Shown: positions 13,127 through 24,613 of the stretch, piece after piece | Layout of the letters: every line of letters starts with the position of its first letter | How positions within the stretch are numbered: position 1 is the stretch's first letter | NCBI GenBank assembly: GCA_905250075.1 | Contig: CAJNOP010000012.1 | Span: 2,576,529-2,640,528 of the forward strand | Length of the DNA: 64,000 nucleotides | Reading direction: 5' to 3' | Source of the DNA: Rotaria sp. Silwood1 | Taxonomy: Eukaryota; Rotifera; Eurotatoria; Philodinida; Philodinidae | Notes under the pieces: model-generated | The model's database searches: none | Seen by the model: the letters and a program-made list of their open reading frames with translations, nothing else | What the model was told of the DNA's origin: nothing | Program-made: the position numbers and the translations under genes

Positions 13127-16112
13127 TTATTCAATCTTCGTTTTCATTCGTTTCATTGGAAACCAGCTAAATCGATCGAGAATAGCTTGCGTTATACTAC
13201 CAGGTCGTCGTTGATGAATTTCGATTAATTTTTCAATTTCTTTTTTCACCTCAAAAACAAAAACGAATTCATTCAAAAATATTTTTCTATTTCATAAATT
13301 AATATTTACTTGGACAGCAAGAATTTCTGTTGTTACATCAGGATCATATGGAATAGGTTCTCCAAGATAAGTACTAAACAAATAAATTAATATTCATATG
13401 TAAAATTTTATTCATATTTACATAAGTTTAACTGGAAATATTCCATAGATTGGAACAATTGGTAATCGAGTTTTTTCATAAATATATCTTAAAACACCTA
13501 ATAAAAGAGCATAGAAATATTTTATTCTATCTAAAAGAATAACTTACGACGGCCGACTGTCAAAGCACGTGCAGCTTCTCGACAATTTTTCGTAAACATT
13601 GGAATGATTGTCTGAAAAAAAATAACCAAAAGTTCATATAAAATAAATTCAAAAAACAAATGTTCTATTTACAGCTTTAGATTCAATTGCAACTTTTGCA
13701 AAGCCTCGTCTTTCTTTCCATATTAGACGATAATTATGATCACTGAAAAGAGCTTCACGAACACCACCTCAAACAAAAAATAACATCTATGAAAATTCTT
13801 TTGAATATTTCAAATTACCAGGTGAAATAGCAAGTACATGACCTTCTTCAAGCATTGATTTGCATATTCCTGATGTTGCTGGTTGACTTCCTAATGCTTC
13901 AAGAAGAGTACCAAGACCTTAAGAAAATAATTTAATTCAAAAAAAAAAATATATAGATTTTACTGAATAGATAAATATTATACCAGGTATTTTAAATACA
14001 AATTTATCTGCAACAACACGTACACGTCGATTACGATAAAGCCAAACTTTAGCAAATAAATAATAGAAATCAATTGGTAATGCTCCATGATAAAAAACAA
14101 TAAGAACTGGTCCTTTTGTAGGAATATGTTCTAATCCTTCGACTTCATAACCTATAAATTAAGACAAACACAAATAACATAGAAAATGATTAATCAGGAC
14201 TTTGAATAATGATTCGAATGATTTAATTTGTCTCATATATCAGATATTAATATTTTATTACTATCTTATTGAGAAAGCGATAATTAATTGTAATGTAGAG
14301 TCGCTGGCATATTTGACAAAAGTGTAATTCTTACTTGACTTCTCGTAAACATGCATTATCAACAGAGTTGTAGCCGATCAAGAATTTTTCAAGTGATTCA
14401 ATTCAATATACTTAGGTTTTCACAAATCTCAAGGAATAAACGTCATATTATAGTCATTTATATCTGTTCGGATTTCTTAAAGATGAATGTATAATATTGC
14501 TAATATAGCGCGGAAAAAACAGTCATTTATCGATAAATTGATTGCTACATTTCGAATCTTGAATTTTCTCTCTTAGTATTTGGAGATAAATCTAATGTTT
14601 TTCTTCTAGCAACGACCTAAAGCTAAATTTGATCTTTATCAATATATATATATGATATATATTTAGCTTAAGTAAAACAGTTTTGATTGTGCTTTAAAAA
14701 AAAAACATCTGCTTCTTTTAAAGAAATAAAATTGATAGTCCTTGAAACAACAACATTGTTTAATTATTTTGATAAGAGAAAGCAAACTTACTCTCGACAA
14801 GTTTTATCAGAGAAAATTGCCATATTTATCAAATATTTTCCAAGCAGTGAAGATCAACTGTTCCATAAATTCCAATTAGAACAGTTCGGCCGGACAGAAA
14901 TATTGACGTAATCAAAATATCGTGAGTGGTAGGGTAGTATCCTACGATCTTGAATGTAAGCCAAGCTTGTCGAGTTTTGGTTATGCCAACTAGACTAGAC
15001 TAGAGTACTGCACGGGTAGAACTTTTCATACTCTTATCCAAATTCTGTACGGGTTAGGATACTCAATCCGTGGGTTTCCATTATTCTAACACATCACTGA
15101 TAGTTTGACCGAATGACCAATCAACTAAGTGGTCAAAGATATTTCTGTCAAACAGCCACATTAAAAAACAGATATTTTCAAATTTTTTATACATTATACT
15201 GTTAAAAATGAAGTTTGTGCCTCTAGAAATCTGTACCCTACTCTGAGATTGCATCACTTGAGGTCTGATCGGTTACGGCTCTGATTTGCAGACATTGGGT
15301 TCAATCATATACATCACTGCGTGAAGATGAGGATGACATCGAAAAAATGAAGATTTATTCTACATGTAATGAATTCATAGATAACTTCCCTGGTAAATGG
15401 AAACGCAAAATGATAACATTCACATTTTGAATTTATCAAAATGTTACGAAAAGACAAAAACAGTATTCATTGTCGAAAAGCAAAAATCACAGCACACAAA
15501 AACCCAACAGTCACGACAAATTATAGAGGATTAGAGTAAATTTTTAAAGAAACTACTACTTACTCAATCAAAGGAGTTCACTAAACATTCGTATTTATAC
15601 TTATATCTAATGTGTCTTGTTCTTGAATAGATTGTTAGTTATTTTCTAAACAACTCTGAGTTATTTCTTCATAATGCTAAGAATTATTCTTTTGCCGATT
15701 TTATTTTTTAGCATTGTGACCAATTGATGTCGCCTAATAATTGTATACCCTATCTTACCATGCCATATATTTCCTTGTAATTCCCATAAGATAGCCAATG
15801 TTTTTAATGCACCATACCACAGATCATCTGAATATGCAGTCTTTGAAATAATTAGAAAGAAAACAAATATTATTTAATCATTCATTAGTAGAAAACCTCA
15901 CCTACTTTTAATCGATTCCAATGTTTATAGATTAAACAAAATAATGAGGAACCATATACAAATAAGAGTATAGCTGCTGGCAAAAGAAATAATGATAACA
16001 GTAAAAGACATAAGGGTTTAAATAATGTCCATAACCATGCCAAATAGATTAAATCAAAATTTAAACTCTCAAGTAATGTCAACAAATAATCAATTCCTTG
16101 ATTAAATATCAT
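13127..16112 (-). CDS. TMEM68-like membrane acyltransferase
   Basis: Nine exons, 5' to 3' on the minus strand: 16112-15906, 15840-15759, 14151-13984, 13917-13819, 13767-13673, 13611-13548, 13497-13422, 13373-13310 and 13249-13127. They join in phase to 325 aa, almost exactly the length of animal TMEM68. Two hydrophobic segments lie in residues 20-60. Then come the family block W-Y-G-A-L-K-T-L-A-I-L-W-E-L-Q-G-N-I-W-H-G, GLEHIPTKGPVLIV, the catalytic YHGALPIDFYY (His118, Asp124), the SPGGVREALF acceptor-site block and the late block IIPMFTKNCREA. The family are ER acyltransferases of the glycerolipid (LPLAT) superfamily that make neutral lipid. The His-to-Asp spacing read here is five residues. 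Intron 2 (14152-15758) is unusually long and carries a dispersed repeat. Confidence 0.92.
14440..14860 (+). repeat. dispersed repeat R1, copy 1
   Basis: This part of intron 2 of the acyltransferase gene matches, in the same order and orientation, the sequence at 56380-56775. Shared blocks include TAAATTTGATCTT, GAGTAAAACAGTT-like and CAAGTTTTATCAGA, plus AAAGATGAAT at the left side. The copies have diverged with indels. No protein is encoded. Ends were not resolved. Confidence 0.7.
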
Positions 16113-17404
16113 AATTAAAGGTATTTTTCTAGTTATCCAAAAAAAAAAGGAAATAAATATTTGATTGTTATCTCAAGCGATAACATTTTTTTGACCAATT
16201 ATTCAACAAGAAATAGATAAATTAAATAAAAAAATAAATAAAGAAGAATCTAAAAGTTTAAAACAAAATTTAGTAATTTCATAAAACCAACAATAAATGT
16301 ATTCAAAACAAGAAAATGGAAATTCAATATTTATGTATGTCGAACATATCCAATTCCAAAATAATATTCGATAGGCATATTTTTTTACTGCAGCTATCTA
16401 ATATCTGTTATTTAATCTAAGCATAATACTCGAGTATACTGTTGCTCATACATATATAATATAACAAAGAGTATTGAATTCTTTATGAAGCTTTAAATAG
16501 ATGAGGATTTTCCAAATGGAAAAGAAATTTCACTGATCAATTTAAATTTTCGTTTTATTAGATGAATAAATACTTTAAAAAGAAATTAATTTGTTTTTAT
16601 GATATCAATATCAGGTAATGTATAAATAATAAGAAAGACGATCATGATAAAACCGATTTTCATGACAATATTAATTCATTACTCAAAGAAGCTGGTACGT
16701 ATCTGAAATCATTGTGATTATCCTAATATCACTTGAATTCCGTTTTATCTTCATATGAAATATACATTATCCATATGGAATATGTCAAATGAGTTGTATT
16801 CAAATATTAACCTTGTATACATATAAAATATTTTTATCCAATATACAATTCTTTATTTCTAACTCAATCTTTGATAAATATTTATGCAATGACAGACACA
16901 TGGACAAATTATGTATCTAATGTTATTTTCAGTACGCAATCGAACAAAATTAACGAACCGTTAAACAAAAATGAACCTTATTCATCATATCGATCTATTT
17001 GAAATCATAACTATATTTAATTGAAATATTCAATTGTTTCTTTATTGTTGCTTCAAAATGAATTTTCATGAGAATCACATTATCTTCTTGATTCATTAAC
17101 TTCGAAAATGTTCCTATAACACTGAATATCACTAATAAATAATTATAGAACCCCGTTTCTTTAACTCGATTCGCATGATTTCAATATAAAATCTTGCATA
17201 TGTCTCGAAATCCAAATATTCAGTATGATTATACTTAAAAGAATCGATGTGAAAAAAAACTAGAAAGAATAAATATAGTTTTTTTTATTAATAAACATTT
17301 GACGCACCGGACAGGATGACCAGAAAAAAAAACAAACAAAACGAATTTGGAAACATGATCACGAAAAAACAAGAAATAAAAACAAACCACTAAAAAAACA
17401 AATA
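16113..17404. other. intergenic region between two minus-strand genes
   Basis: About 1.3 kb of AT-rich sequence between the TTC39 stop and the acyltransferase start. No gene or repeat is recognised. It should contain the acyltransferase promoter and the TTC39 3' UTR. Confidence 0.7.
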
Positions 17405-20400
17405 TCACAAATATGTGTCATTACTTTTTTTATTTATGAAAATAGTTTTTTTATTTAAATCATTATCCATTTGTTTCACTGTCTGCATTGCTGCATTTAT
17501 ACGAAAATGAAGACGAGACTCAAGTTGATAATCTTTATAATCATTTCTAATAAGATTAAAAATAAAAAAAGAAATAACTGATGATAAAAAAAAAAATCTT
17601 CTTACATTGATTTTTGTAAATATTCATTCGCTTTTTGTTTTTGTTTCAAATCAAGATAAATCATTGCTTTTTCGAATACTGCATTCGGTGGTAATAAAGA
17701 TTTTTCATCAAATTGTTTTGTCCTTAAAAATAAAAACAAAAGATTTTCCCGTTACTTCTTTTTGCTTATAAAACTAAGAAACACGAACATATTAATTATT
17801 TCATCAAAATCTTGATGAGCTTCATCATATCGATGAAGAAAATGAAAAAGAACACCACGAAGTAATAGACCGGAACCATAACTATCAGCATAGAATTGAT
17901 CATCTATTTGATTCAAAACAAAAAAGAAAAAGATTTCCTTTTAAAGAATATTAATTAAATGAATTACTTTGATGATTAAGTTCCAGATCTTTTAATGCAT
18001 TATTCACAATATTAAGAGTCTCTTGTAATTTGTTATGATCATGAGCAAGTATATAAAAACCGTTCATAAGATAAACTAATTCCTAGAAAAAAAATTTATT
18101 CATTGAAATTAATTTTTTTCTTGAAAATTTAAAAAAAAAACTATTTATCAGTAAAAAGCAACTCTAGATGTCCTTATTTACCAATGCTGGTAAGAAAAGC
18201 CATTTTTGTACAAGAAAATGTTCACATTGTTTTATTGCATATTTTTCCAATGGAATTGATTTACCTGCCAGACGAATTTTTAATTCTGGTACACGTCTAA
18301 TATGAATTATATTTATATTAAATTGAAATAGAATAGAAAGTTTTTTTTTTTTCGTTACTTATATAATAGAATTATTTCATTTGTTGCAACAGCATTATTA
18401 TCTTCAAATTGAAATGTTGCTAAAAGATAACAAGATGTTGCTTTACTCCAATTATTTTCTGTAAGAAGAATTTGAGCCGTATTAATTGCTTCTTTCCATT
18501 GACGTTGAAGGCTATATATGAAATCAGAAAAAGAAATACAATTAGAGATATTGAGTGAATAACAACAGAACTTACACATGACACCAAAGTATTTCCCAGT
18601 AGGCAATCTACAAAATCGAAATCTATTATTGTAATTAAATTATTAAGGAAAAATTTTCACATGATGAAGATTTTTCCAATCACTTTGACAATGAATTGCG
18701 TGTTCATATGTTCGAATTGCCTTTAATAAAAAGGACAACAAGTGTATATTCTTTTAAATTTATTTACTAATTCAATTACTTCATTAAGTCGACAATTAAG
18801 TGTTTGAAGTCTTGCACGAAAAACAAGAAACATATAAGACTAAAAAGAAAGACATTTTTAAATCGTTTTATTAATAATTAAATTTGAACAAAAAATTCAA
18901 GAAAAAACTGCTAAGGATACAACAGTATAGATCCCAATTCAAACAATTACTATCGATTACATCAGTAGAATACGGCCATTAAACCTCTCGAATTTCAGAA
19001 TTGATTTTAGCTTTGTATACTTGTCATTTGATCACTCGTTATTCTATAAAAACAAAACTTTACTCGCCATCAATAATTTTCTCACAAAATATAATCAACA
19101 ATACTCTTTTTCTCAAAGAAAAAAAAATAATTGGAACTATGGAACATGGATATCAAATGATATTTGATATCACTTTCTTCTTGTCGACTCATTCTGTTTT
19201 TTCTTGCTTATTATAAAAATGTTCATCTTTTAATAATAAAAACATGTATTACAAAATTGATCTGCGACAGTGTAAAAAATCAAAAGGTAATTTGAATATA
19301 ATTCAATAGAAAAGGGATTATATACAAGGTATAAACGATAAGAATAGAAATAATACGTAAAAGCATCAATAGGAGCCTAACCAATAACCATTACTGGACT
19401 GCACTATAGAATGAATAAATGTAGTAATTCGATAGGACAACATTGCAAACGTAAAGAAGAAATCAGATATCGAAATCGAATGCTACAGAAATCTAATTCT
19501 ATTTTGACCTCTTTTCTTATTCTATCATTCATCGTATTACTGCTTGGCAGATAGACAAATAAGAAATTCTATGATCAAACTGTTTTAAATTATGAAAACA
19601 AATATAAAAATTAAAGATGAACCTAACGAAATTCAGGTAAAAGATTTTTATTTTTTTTTTTTAGTTCATGCCTATTCTATATTATTCAAAGACTTATTCT
19701 TCAACGAAAGTTAAAGAATCACTTCATCTGTATGATTGTAATCAAATAAAAAACTTAAAAACTACTTCAACGAATGATTCCATGACAAATTTGTTAGTTA
19801 ATCAAGAACAAGAATGTAAATGTTTTATTTTAGAAAGAAAAAAGAATAAATTTTTTTTTTTATTAATTATTATTTAGCATCAATATGTACTTGGTGTCAA
19901 AAATTAGGTAGAAAATCTTTTATGTTCAATAATGATAATGATGATACGAAAATATTATGTAGTGAAGTTTGTTTTAATCAATATCGTCGTGCTTCATTTA
20001 AAAAAAATAAAGTTTGAAACTTTAATTTTTATTCTATCTGTATAAAATTTAGTTTTTAGGATAAAAAGTCATTAAAAACTCATCAAACAATTAAAATCAA
20101 AGTAAAACTAAAAGAATTATATTTTTTATAAAGATGCACTTAGTTTTTTTGTAGTCTACAAATTTTGCAATATCAGAGAAAATATCAAAACCGAAAATAA
20201 GTGACAATAAACATAATCATCAACAAAAACGTTTGTCATCCAGGAAATCAAAAATACATAAGAATGAAATATCTCGAAAGTTCTCTCGTTTACCATCATT
20301 AAAACGATATCGATCATCGTCTTCTTCAAATGAAACAATGCCAACTAATCGTCTCAGAAATTTCACTTGTTCATCTTCTCGTTTCTCTCCACCAGTTCCC

Positions 20401-23400
20401 ATTGGTTTTAATCATTTTCAATATCCATTTGCTACTATTCCTTCTCTTCAACAACTATCTCCGCCATTACTTTTTAGACCAACATCATCAACTCTATTTC
20501 CAATGCTAACAAAAGACTTATTATCAAATCATACATGTATTCTACCAAGTTTTATTCCATTGGCTATACCTATTCCACTTTGTTTTCCTGTTCCTTCGCC
20601 ATGTATTAAACCTTTAACTGATTGTGCCGATCAAGGATGCATAATTGAAATACGAAATAATATTAATTCTTTTTCAATTAATCAACAACACACAAGACGA
20701 ATATCTATTTAAAACTTATTTTATCTATCGACAAATAAAATAAAAGCATTGGAGTATTCAAACGAATTCATATTATAAAGCATCCCTTGGTTTTTCTATC
20801 TCTCTCTATCTATAATTTTTACATATATCAAGTGACAGCCTTTTTTTTCTGAAATAATTGATTAGATCAATGGAATAAAAAGTCTTGAGAAAAAAAAAGT
20901 GAACTTACATTTGAATTTTTTTTTAAATAATGTTCAATTAACATATGTGATTTTTCAAGATCACCATCACTATTTCCTAAAAAGAAAAGTTTTCTATTGT
21001 CGTAAAGAATAATTCTTGTTTTATTTGTTTTTGAAATTACCAAATATATGTGCAGCAAAGGTATGATAACCAAGAAGCAATAAAGCTGATAATGGTGCTC
21101 GTAAACCGTTGCTCATTGCACTTTTCTCAAGTTCGTTAAGACCAAAGTTCTAGAAGAATCTCTTCTGTTCAAATCTTCACATATTTCATAATATCTTACT
21201 TTATCTCCGGAAAAACCAGCGAATTCCAGACAACGAATAATTCGTTGTGGTAGATTAGCAATCATCTAAATATGAATATTATAATAAAAAATAATCTTAC
21301 TACACAAATTTGAATTATTTTTTGTTTAATACCAAATTAAATGCACCATTACCCATTCGAACTCCACTATCAAAATGTTCGTGTGATAAAGTCGATGAAA
21401 ATCTGGACGGATCATTATTTTTTGCTAGTTTTCTAAAAGTTGAAATTATTACAAAATATTTATTTGTATAAAAAACTTACGCAAATAGATCATGACATTC
21501 TTTAATTTTTAGGGCACCACTTATAAAACTAAATAATCCTTGATCTTGAATAAATGTTAATAATGCTCGAATAAGTAATGCTTCAGCATAAACTAATTTT
21601 GCATGTAATTCATCTAAGATATCGACAAAAAAAATGAATGCGCGAATCTATTATTATTAAATTCAAAAAAAAACAAAACGAAAAATCCTATAAAAAATAT
21701 TGTGATTATATTTCTTATCTTAAATTTCATAGCTCTATTCTATTTATCAATGATGATCATATTCGATGAATCGTTTTCCTATTGATTATTGCAATCGAAA
21801 AGTATGGACATGTATATCTTTTGGTACAATATTTGTTGCATGTTGTACAATAATTGTATTATTTCTTTACCATTATAAACGACGTCCAAGAACTATTATT
21901 CTTTCAAAGGAAATAAAAAATTCAGCTCAAAATTTTAATGAAAATATGTTTAAAATTTCAAATCGAAATCGATCGAAGAAAAAATTTGATCAACAAATTG
22001 AAGAACTCTTTCGTTCAACTCCAATTATTCCATTAGAACAAATAAAATTAAATGAATTTAATCGAATAATAATTAATTCAACAATAAAAAACAACTAAAT
22101 TTTTAATAACTCACCTTCAGTCATAACAGTTTTTGATGTTAAACTAAATGTTATCCATGGTCGATATGGTTCATATTTTTTCGCAATATTTGTTGTATGA
22201 CGTAATGCTTGAATTGTTGCTTCAATATCATCCTAAATATTAGACAAGGAATAATATCTATACAAGATAATATTAATTAACTTTTACATGATTAAATGTC
22301 ATTCCAGCTTGCATAAAACTTATTGTACTATGCAATAAACTATGATATAAAGAACGATTTTCCCTATTGAAGAAAGAATATATAAATATGCATTCCATAA
22401 TAATTTCGATTGATGGCATATATACATACTGTTCTTTAGTTTTTCTAAGTGCTTCATTAAGACGATTTTCAAATATAAGTTGAGTGATTTGTTGACATTC
22501 GACTAATGATTGAGCAAGCTCATTTGTGGACTCTTCGTGTGTTTTTGATAATGATGGTCTACTGAAGATTTAAAAATATAAGCATAGGATAAATATTTTC
22601 GGAATCAACAAACTTATTTAGATATGTTTTTTGAGGATTATCATTATCATCATCAAAGCTTTCTAATGCATCTTCGAATACCTAAAACAAATAGATATAA
22701 AAATAGGATCTAATATTATCTCAAGGAATTTATTCATTATATTATTCATTGAATTTTGAATTCATTTTATTAGAAAAAAAATTAATCTTAAATCCTGAGT
22801 AATCTTTTCTGATAGTTTCCAAGGCCAATTATATTGGCTGTTGTTTTTTTTTTTGAAACTAATCTTTTTTCCTAGTATTGTATTACTTCGATTAGAATTT
22901 CATATGTTATCGTGTTCTTATTTTATAACAGAATGTTTTTCAGACAGGAATTCATTTTTTCCTGCAAGTGTTATTGTTTGATTACTAATTTATTCTTGCT
23001 TTCATTCCTCTTATTTATATCGATCACCTAAATATGTACAGATGTCTCCTATTTCCTAACAGATGACAGACAGTTGCTGTATAATCACAAAACAAAAGCA
23101 AAGAGTCATTTTTTTTTCCTGATAAGATTATTATTTTTTCTTTCTTTCTTTCTTTCTTTCTTGCTTTTCTGTGCCTCCTCTCATCACATTCTGCGTTAGA
23201 AAATAAAAATGGATGACATTAAACATACATCATTATACATACTTTTTATTTTGCGTAAATTTCAATAAAAGACAACTCGAGCTCGTATGGTCCAATAGAT
23301 TATTTTATTTTTCTTTTCTATGTATATGTTCTATGCATAATTAATTGACCATAATAATAAATGAATTGAAAAAAAAACAAACTCATTGACTTAGAGATGA

Positions 23401-24613
23401 GAATGTAATGAATGTTCACACAACAAAAACTTATCATATATATTCTATACCATTTTTCAACATAGAATAAGAAAAGAAAAAAAAACAAAGTAAATGCTTC
23501 GTCAAGATTATAATCCCTATTCATTTTTTGAATCAAATACTTCATTCAACTATGGTATTATAATACTTAATTATTCATTGGATAGTCTACGAAATTTATT
23601 AAAAAAAAATATATGGGAAAAAGCTCATATTCGTGCATGTGCTGATGGTGGTTCAAATATACTTAAAATTTATTCGGATGAAATCAATGAAAATTTTTTA
23701 CCCGATTATATAAGTGGTGATTTTGATTCAATTAATCAACAAACATATGAATATTATAGATCAATATCAACTATTAATTTTATTAAAACTAATGATCAAA
23801 ATGCAACAGATTTTACAAAATGTGTTCGTGTTATGATGGAAAAAAATTCTACATTAAATAATCTTTTAGTTTTTTGTTCATTAGGTGGTCGATTTGATCA
23901 CACGATAGGCATAATACATACATTATATATACTTAATGATAATTATCCTAATTTACAAATATATTTAATAACTGATCATGACATTACTTTTTTATTACAT
24001 GCAAATAAACTAAATAGAATTCATATACAATCAATATATAATGGTAATATATGTAGTTTATTACCAATAGGTCAATCAGCACATGTGCAAACTGAAGGAC
24101 TTCGATGGAATATAAATAAAACTCAAGAATTAAGTTTGACTAAACTTGTTAGTTCATCAAATACTTATGAATCAACAACAACGTCATATGTTGATGTTCA
24201 AACTGATAATGATATTATTTGGACAATGACATATATCTGTGATAAACAAAGATAATAATTTCGTATTTGTTTTTTTAGTTTTTTTTTTTTTGTTTCTTTT
24301 TTTTTTGTTGTATTACCTCATTATTATCGTCATCGTCTTTGCGAGATTCTGCTAGATTATGTAATGATTTTGTTGTTGTTAGATCTGTTGTTGATGAATA
24401 TCCATGACGAAAATTATTATGATTACTATTTGGTATATCAAGTGATAAATGATTCAGATTTTGACCACCTGTACTTGATGTAGATAAACTTGTTGTTGAA
24501 TTAGCATGAACAAGTGTATTGGGTACTTTTAATGGATGAGTGCCATAAAAAAAATAATTATTTTTATGTTTATTGATCATTGGCGTTTTATTTGAGGACG
24601 ATGACGACGCCAT
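17405..24613 (-). CDS. TTC39-family (Iml2-like) tetratricopeptide protein
   Basis: Nineteen exons on the minus strand: 24613-24317, 22681-22614, 22561-22430, 22363-22288, 22232-22115, 21613-21481, 21432-21333, 21265-21200, 21149-21041, 20976-20909, 18839-18780, 18720-18661, 18607-18576, 18511-18359, 18296-18182, 18082-17968, 17903-17789, 17722-17606 and 17546-17405. Phases agree throughout, giving 691 aa. Residues 1-99 are Ser/Asn-rich and low in complexity, longer than in usual TTC39 proteins (about 580-610 aa). The rest carries family landmarks: VFEDALESFDDD, SFMQAGMTFNH, HAKLVYAEALLIRALLTF, GVRMGNGAFNL, MIANLPQRIIRCLEFAGFSG, NLHHIAYWEILWCH and C-terminal TPR helices. TTC39 proteins are cytosolic TPR proteins; vertebrate paralogues are tied to lipid traits but the biochemical role is poorly known. 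Introns 1, 5 and 10 are enlarged and each holds an opposite-strand gene. Two donors are weak (GTTTGT, GTTCGT). Confidence 0.93.
19664..19668 (+). promoter_or_regulatory. possible 3' splice site just before a start codon
   Basis: A run of about a dozen T residues ends in TTTAG at 19664, and the SOBP-like ATG follows after only three bases. A cis-intron to an upstream GT at 19637 would be only 28 nt. A trans-splice acceptor for a spliced leader is a reasonable alternative. Confidence 0.35.
19668..20712 (+). CDS. SOBP-like zinc-finger protein, nested in TTC39 intron 10
   Basis: Four exons, 19668-19815, 19878-20011, 20060-20101 and 20155-20712, give 293 aa with all phases matching. Residues about 51-92 form an FCS/MYM-type finger: ICTWCQKLGRKSF, then ILCSEVCFNQYRRASFKKNK, with four cysteines. 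This pattern is that of sine oculis-binding protein (SOBP/Jackson circler), a nuclear cofactor of SIX-family homeodomain proteins. The C-terminal half holds a Pro-rich stretch with alternating Ile/Pro (FIPLAIPIPLCFPVP), also an SOBP hallmark. The protein is much shorter than vertebrate SOBP and has one finger only; the N-terminal homology block of the family was not found. It lies inside an intron of, and antisense to, TTC39. The start is chosen as the first ATG in the open frame. Confidence 0.75.
21766..22098 (+). CDS. small single-pass membrane protein, nested in TTC39 intron 5
   Basis: A single open frame of 110 codons on the strand opposite TTC39, filling most of an intron that is 501 nt long while its neighbours are about 50 nt. 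Residues 16-37 (CISFGTIFVACCTIIVLFLY) form one membrane segment, followed by a very basic stretch (HYKRRPRT) and a Lys/Asn-rich tail that should face the cytosol. No family is recognised. Its stop lies 16 bases from the next TTC39 exon. The enlarged intron and neighbour-like codon use support a real gene, but a chance frame cannot be excluded. Confidence 0.6.
   Translation: MNRFPIDYCNRKVWTCISFGTIFVACCTIIVLFLYHYKRRPRTIILSKEIKNSAQNFNENMFKISNRNRSKKKFDQQIEELFRSTPIIPLEQIKLNEFNRIIINSTIKNN
23139..23162. repeat. (CTTT)n microsatellite
   Basis: About six tandem TTTC/CTTT units in intron 1 of TTC39, upstream of the thiamin pyrophosphokinase gene. Confidence 0.85.
23494..24255 (+). CDS. TPK1: thiamin pyrophosphokinase, nested in TTC39 intron 1
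   Basis: A single-exon gene of 253 codons, opposite in strand to the host TTC39 gene. The enzyme transfers pyrophosphate from ATP to thiamin, making thiamin diphosphate in the cytosol. Family motifs occur in order: ACADGGSN (48-55), PDYISGDFDS (70-79), TNDQNATDFTK (99-109), the catalytic-site block LGGRFDHT (130-137) and, in the C-terminal thiamin-binding domain, TEGLRWN (200-206), SSSNTYE (220-226) and DIIWTM (240-245). Length matches animal TPK1 (about 243 aa). The Asp residues of GDFDS and NDQNATD, which bind metal and nucleotide in the family, are present, so it looks active. It lacks introns, unlike its neighbours, which might reflect retroposition into the TTC39 intron. Confidence 0.95.
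   Translation: MLRQDYNPYSFFESNTSFNYGIIILNYSLDSLRNLLKKNIWEKAHIRACADGGSNILKIYSDEINENFLPDYISGDFDSINQQTYEYYRSISTINFIKTNDQNATDFTKCVRVMMEKNSTLNNLLVFCSLGGRFDHTIGIIHTLYILNDNYPNLQIYLITDHDITFLLHANKLNRIHIQSIYNGNICSLLPIGQSAHVQTEGLRWNINKTQELSLTKLVSSSNTYESTTTSYVDVQTDNDIIWTMTYICDKQR

Noticed and set aside
19592-19664. Upstream 15-codon exon (MKTNIKIKDEPNEIQ) for the SOBP-like gene
   Set aside because: The frame would fit, but the intron would be only 28 nt, far shorter than all others. ATG 19668 was preferred.
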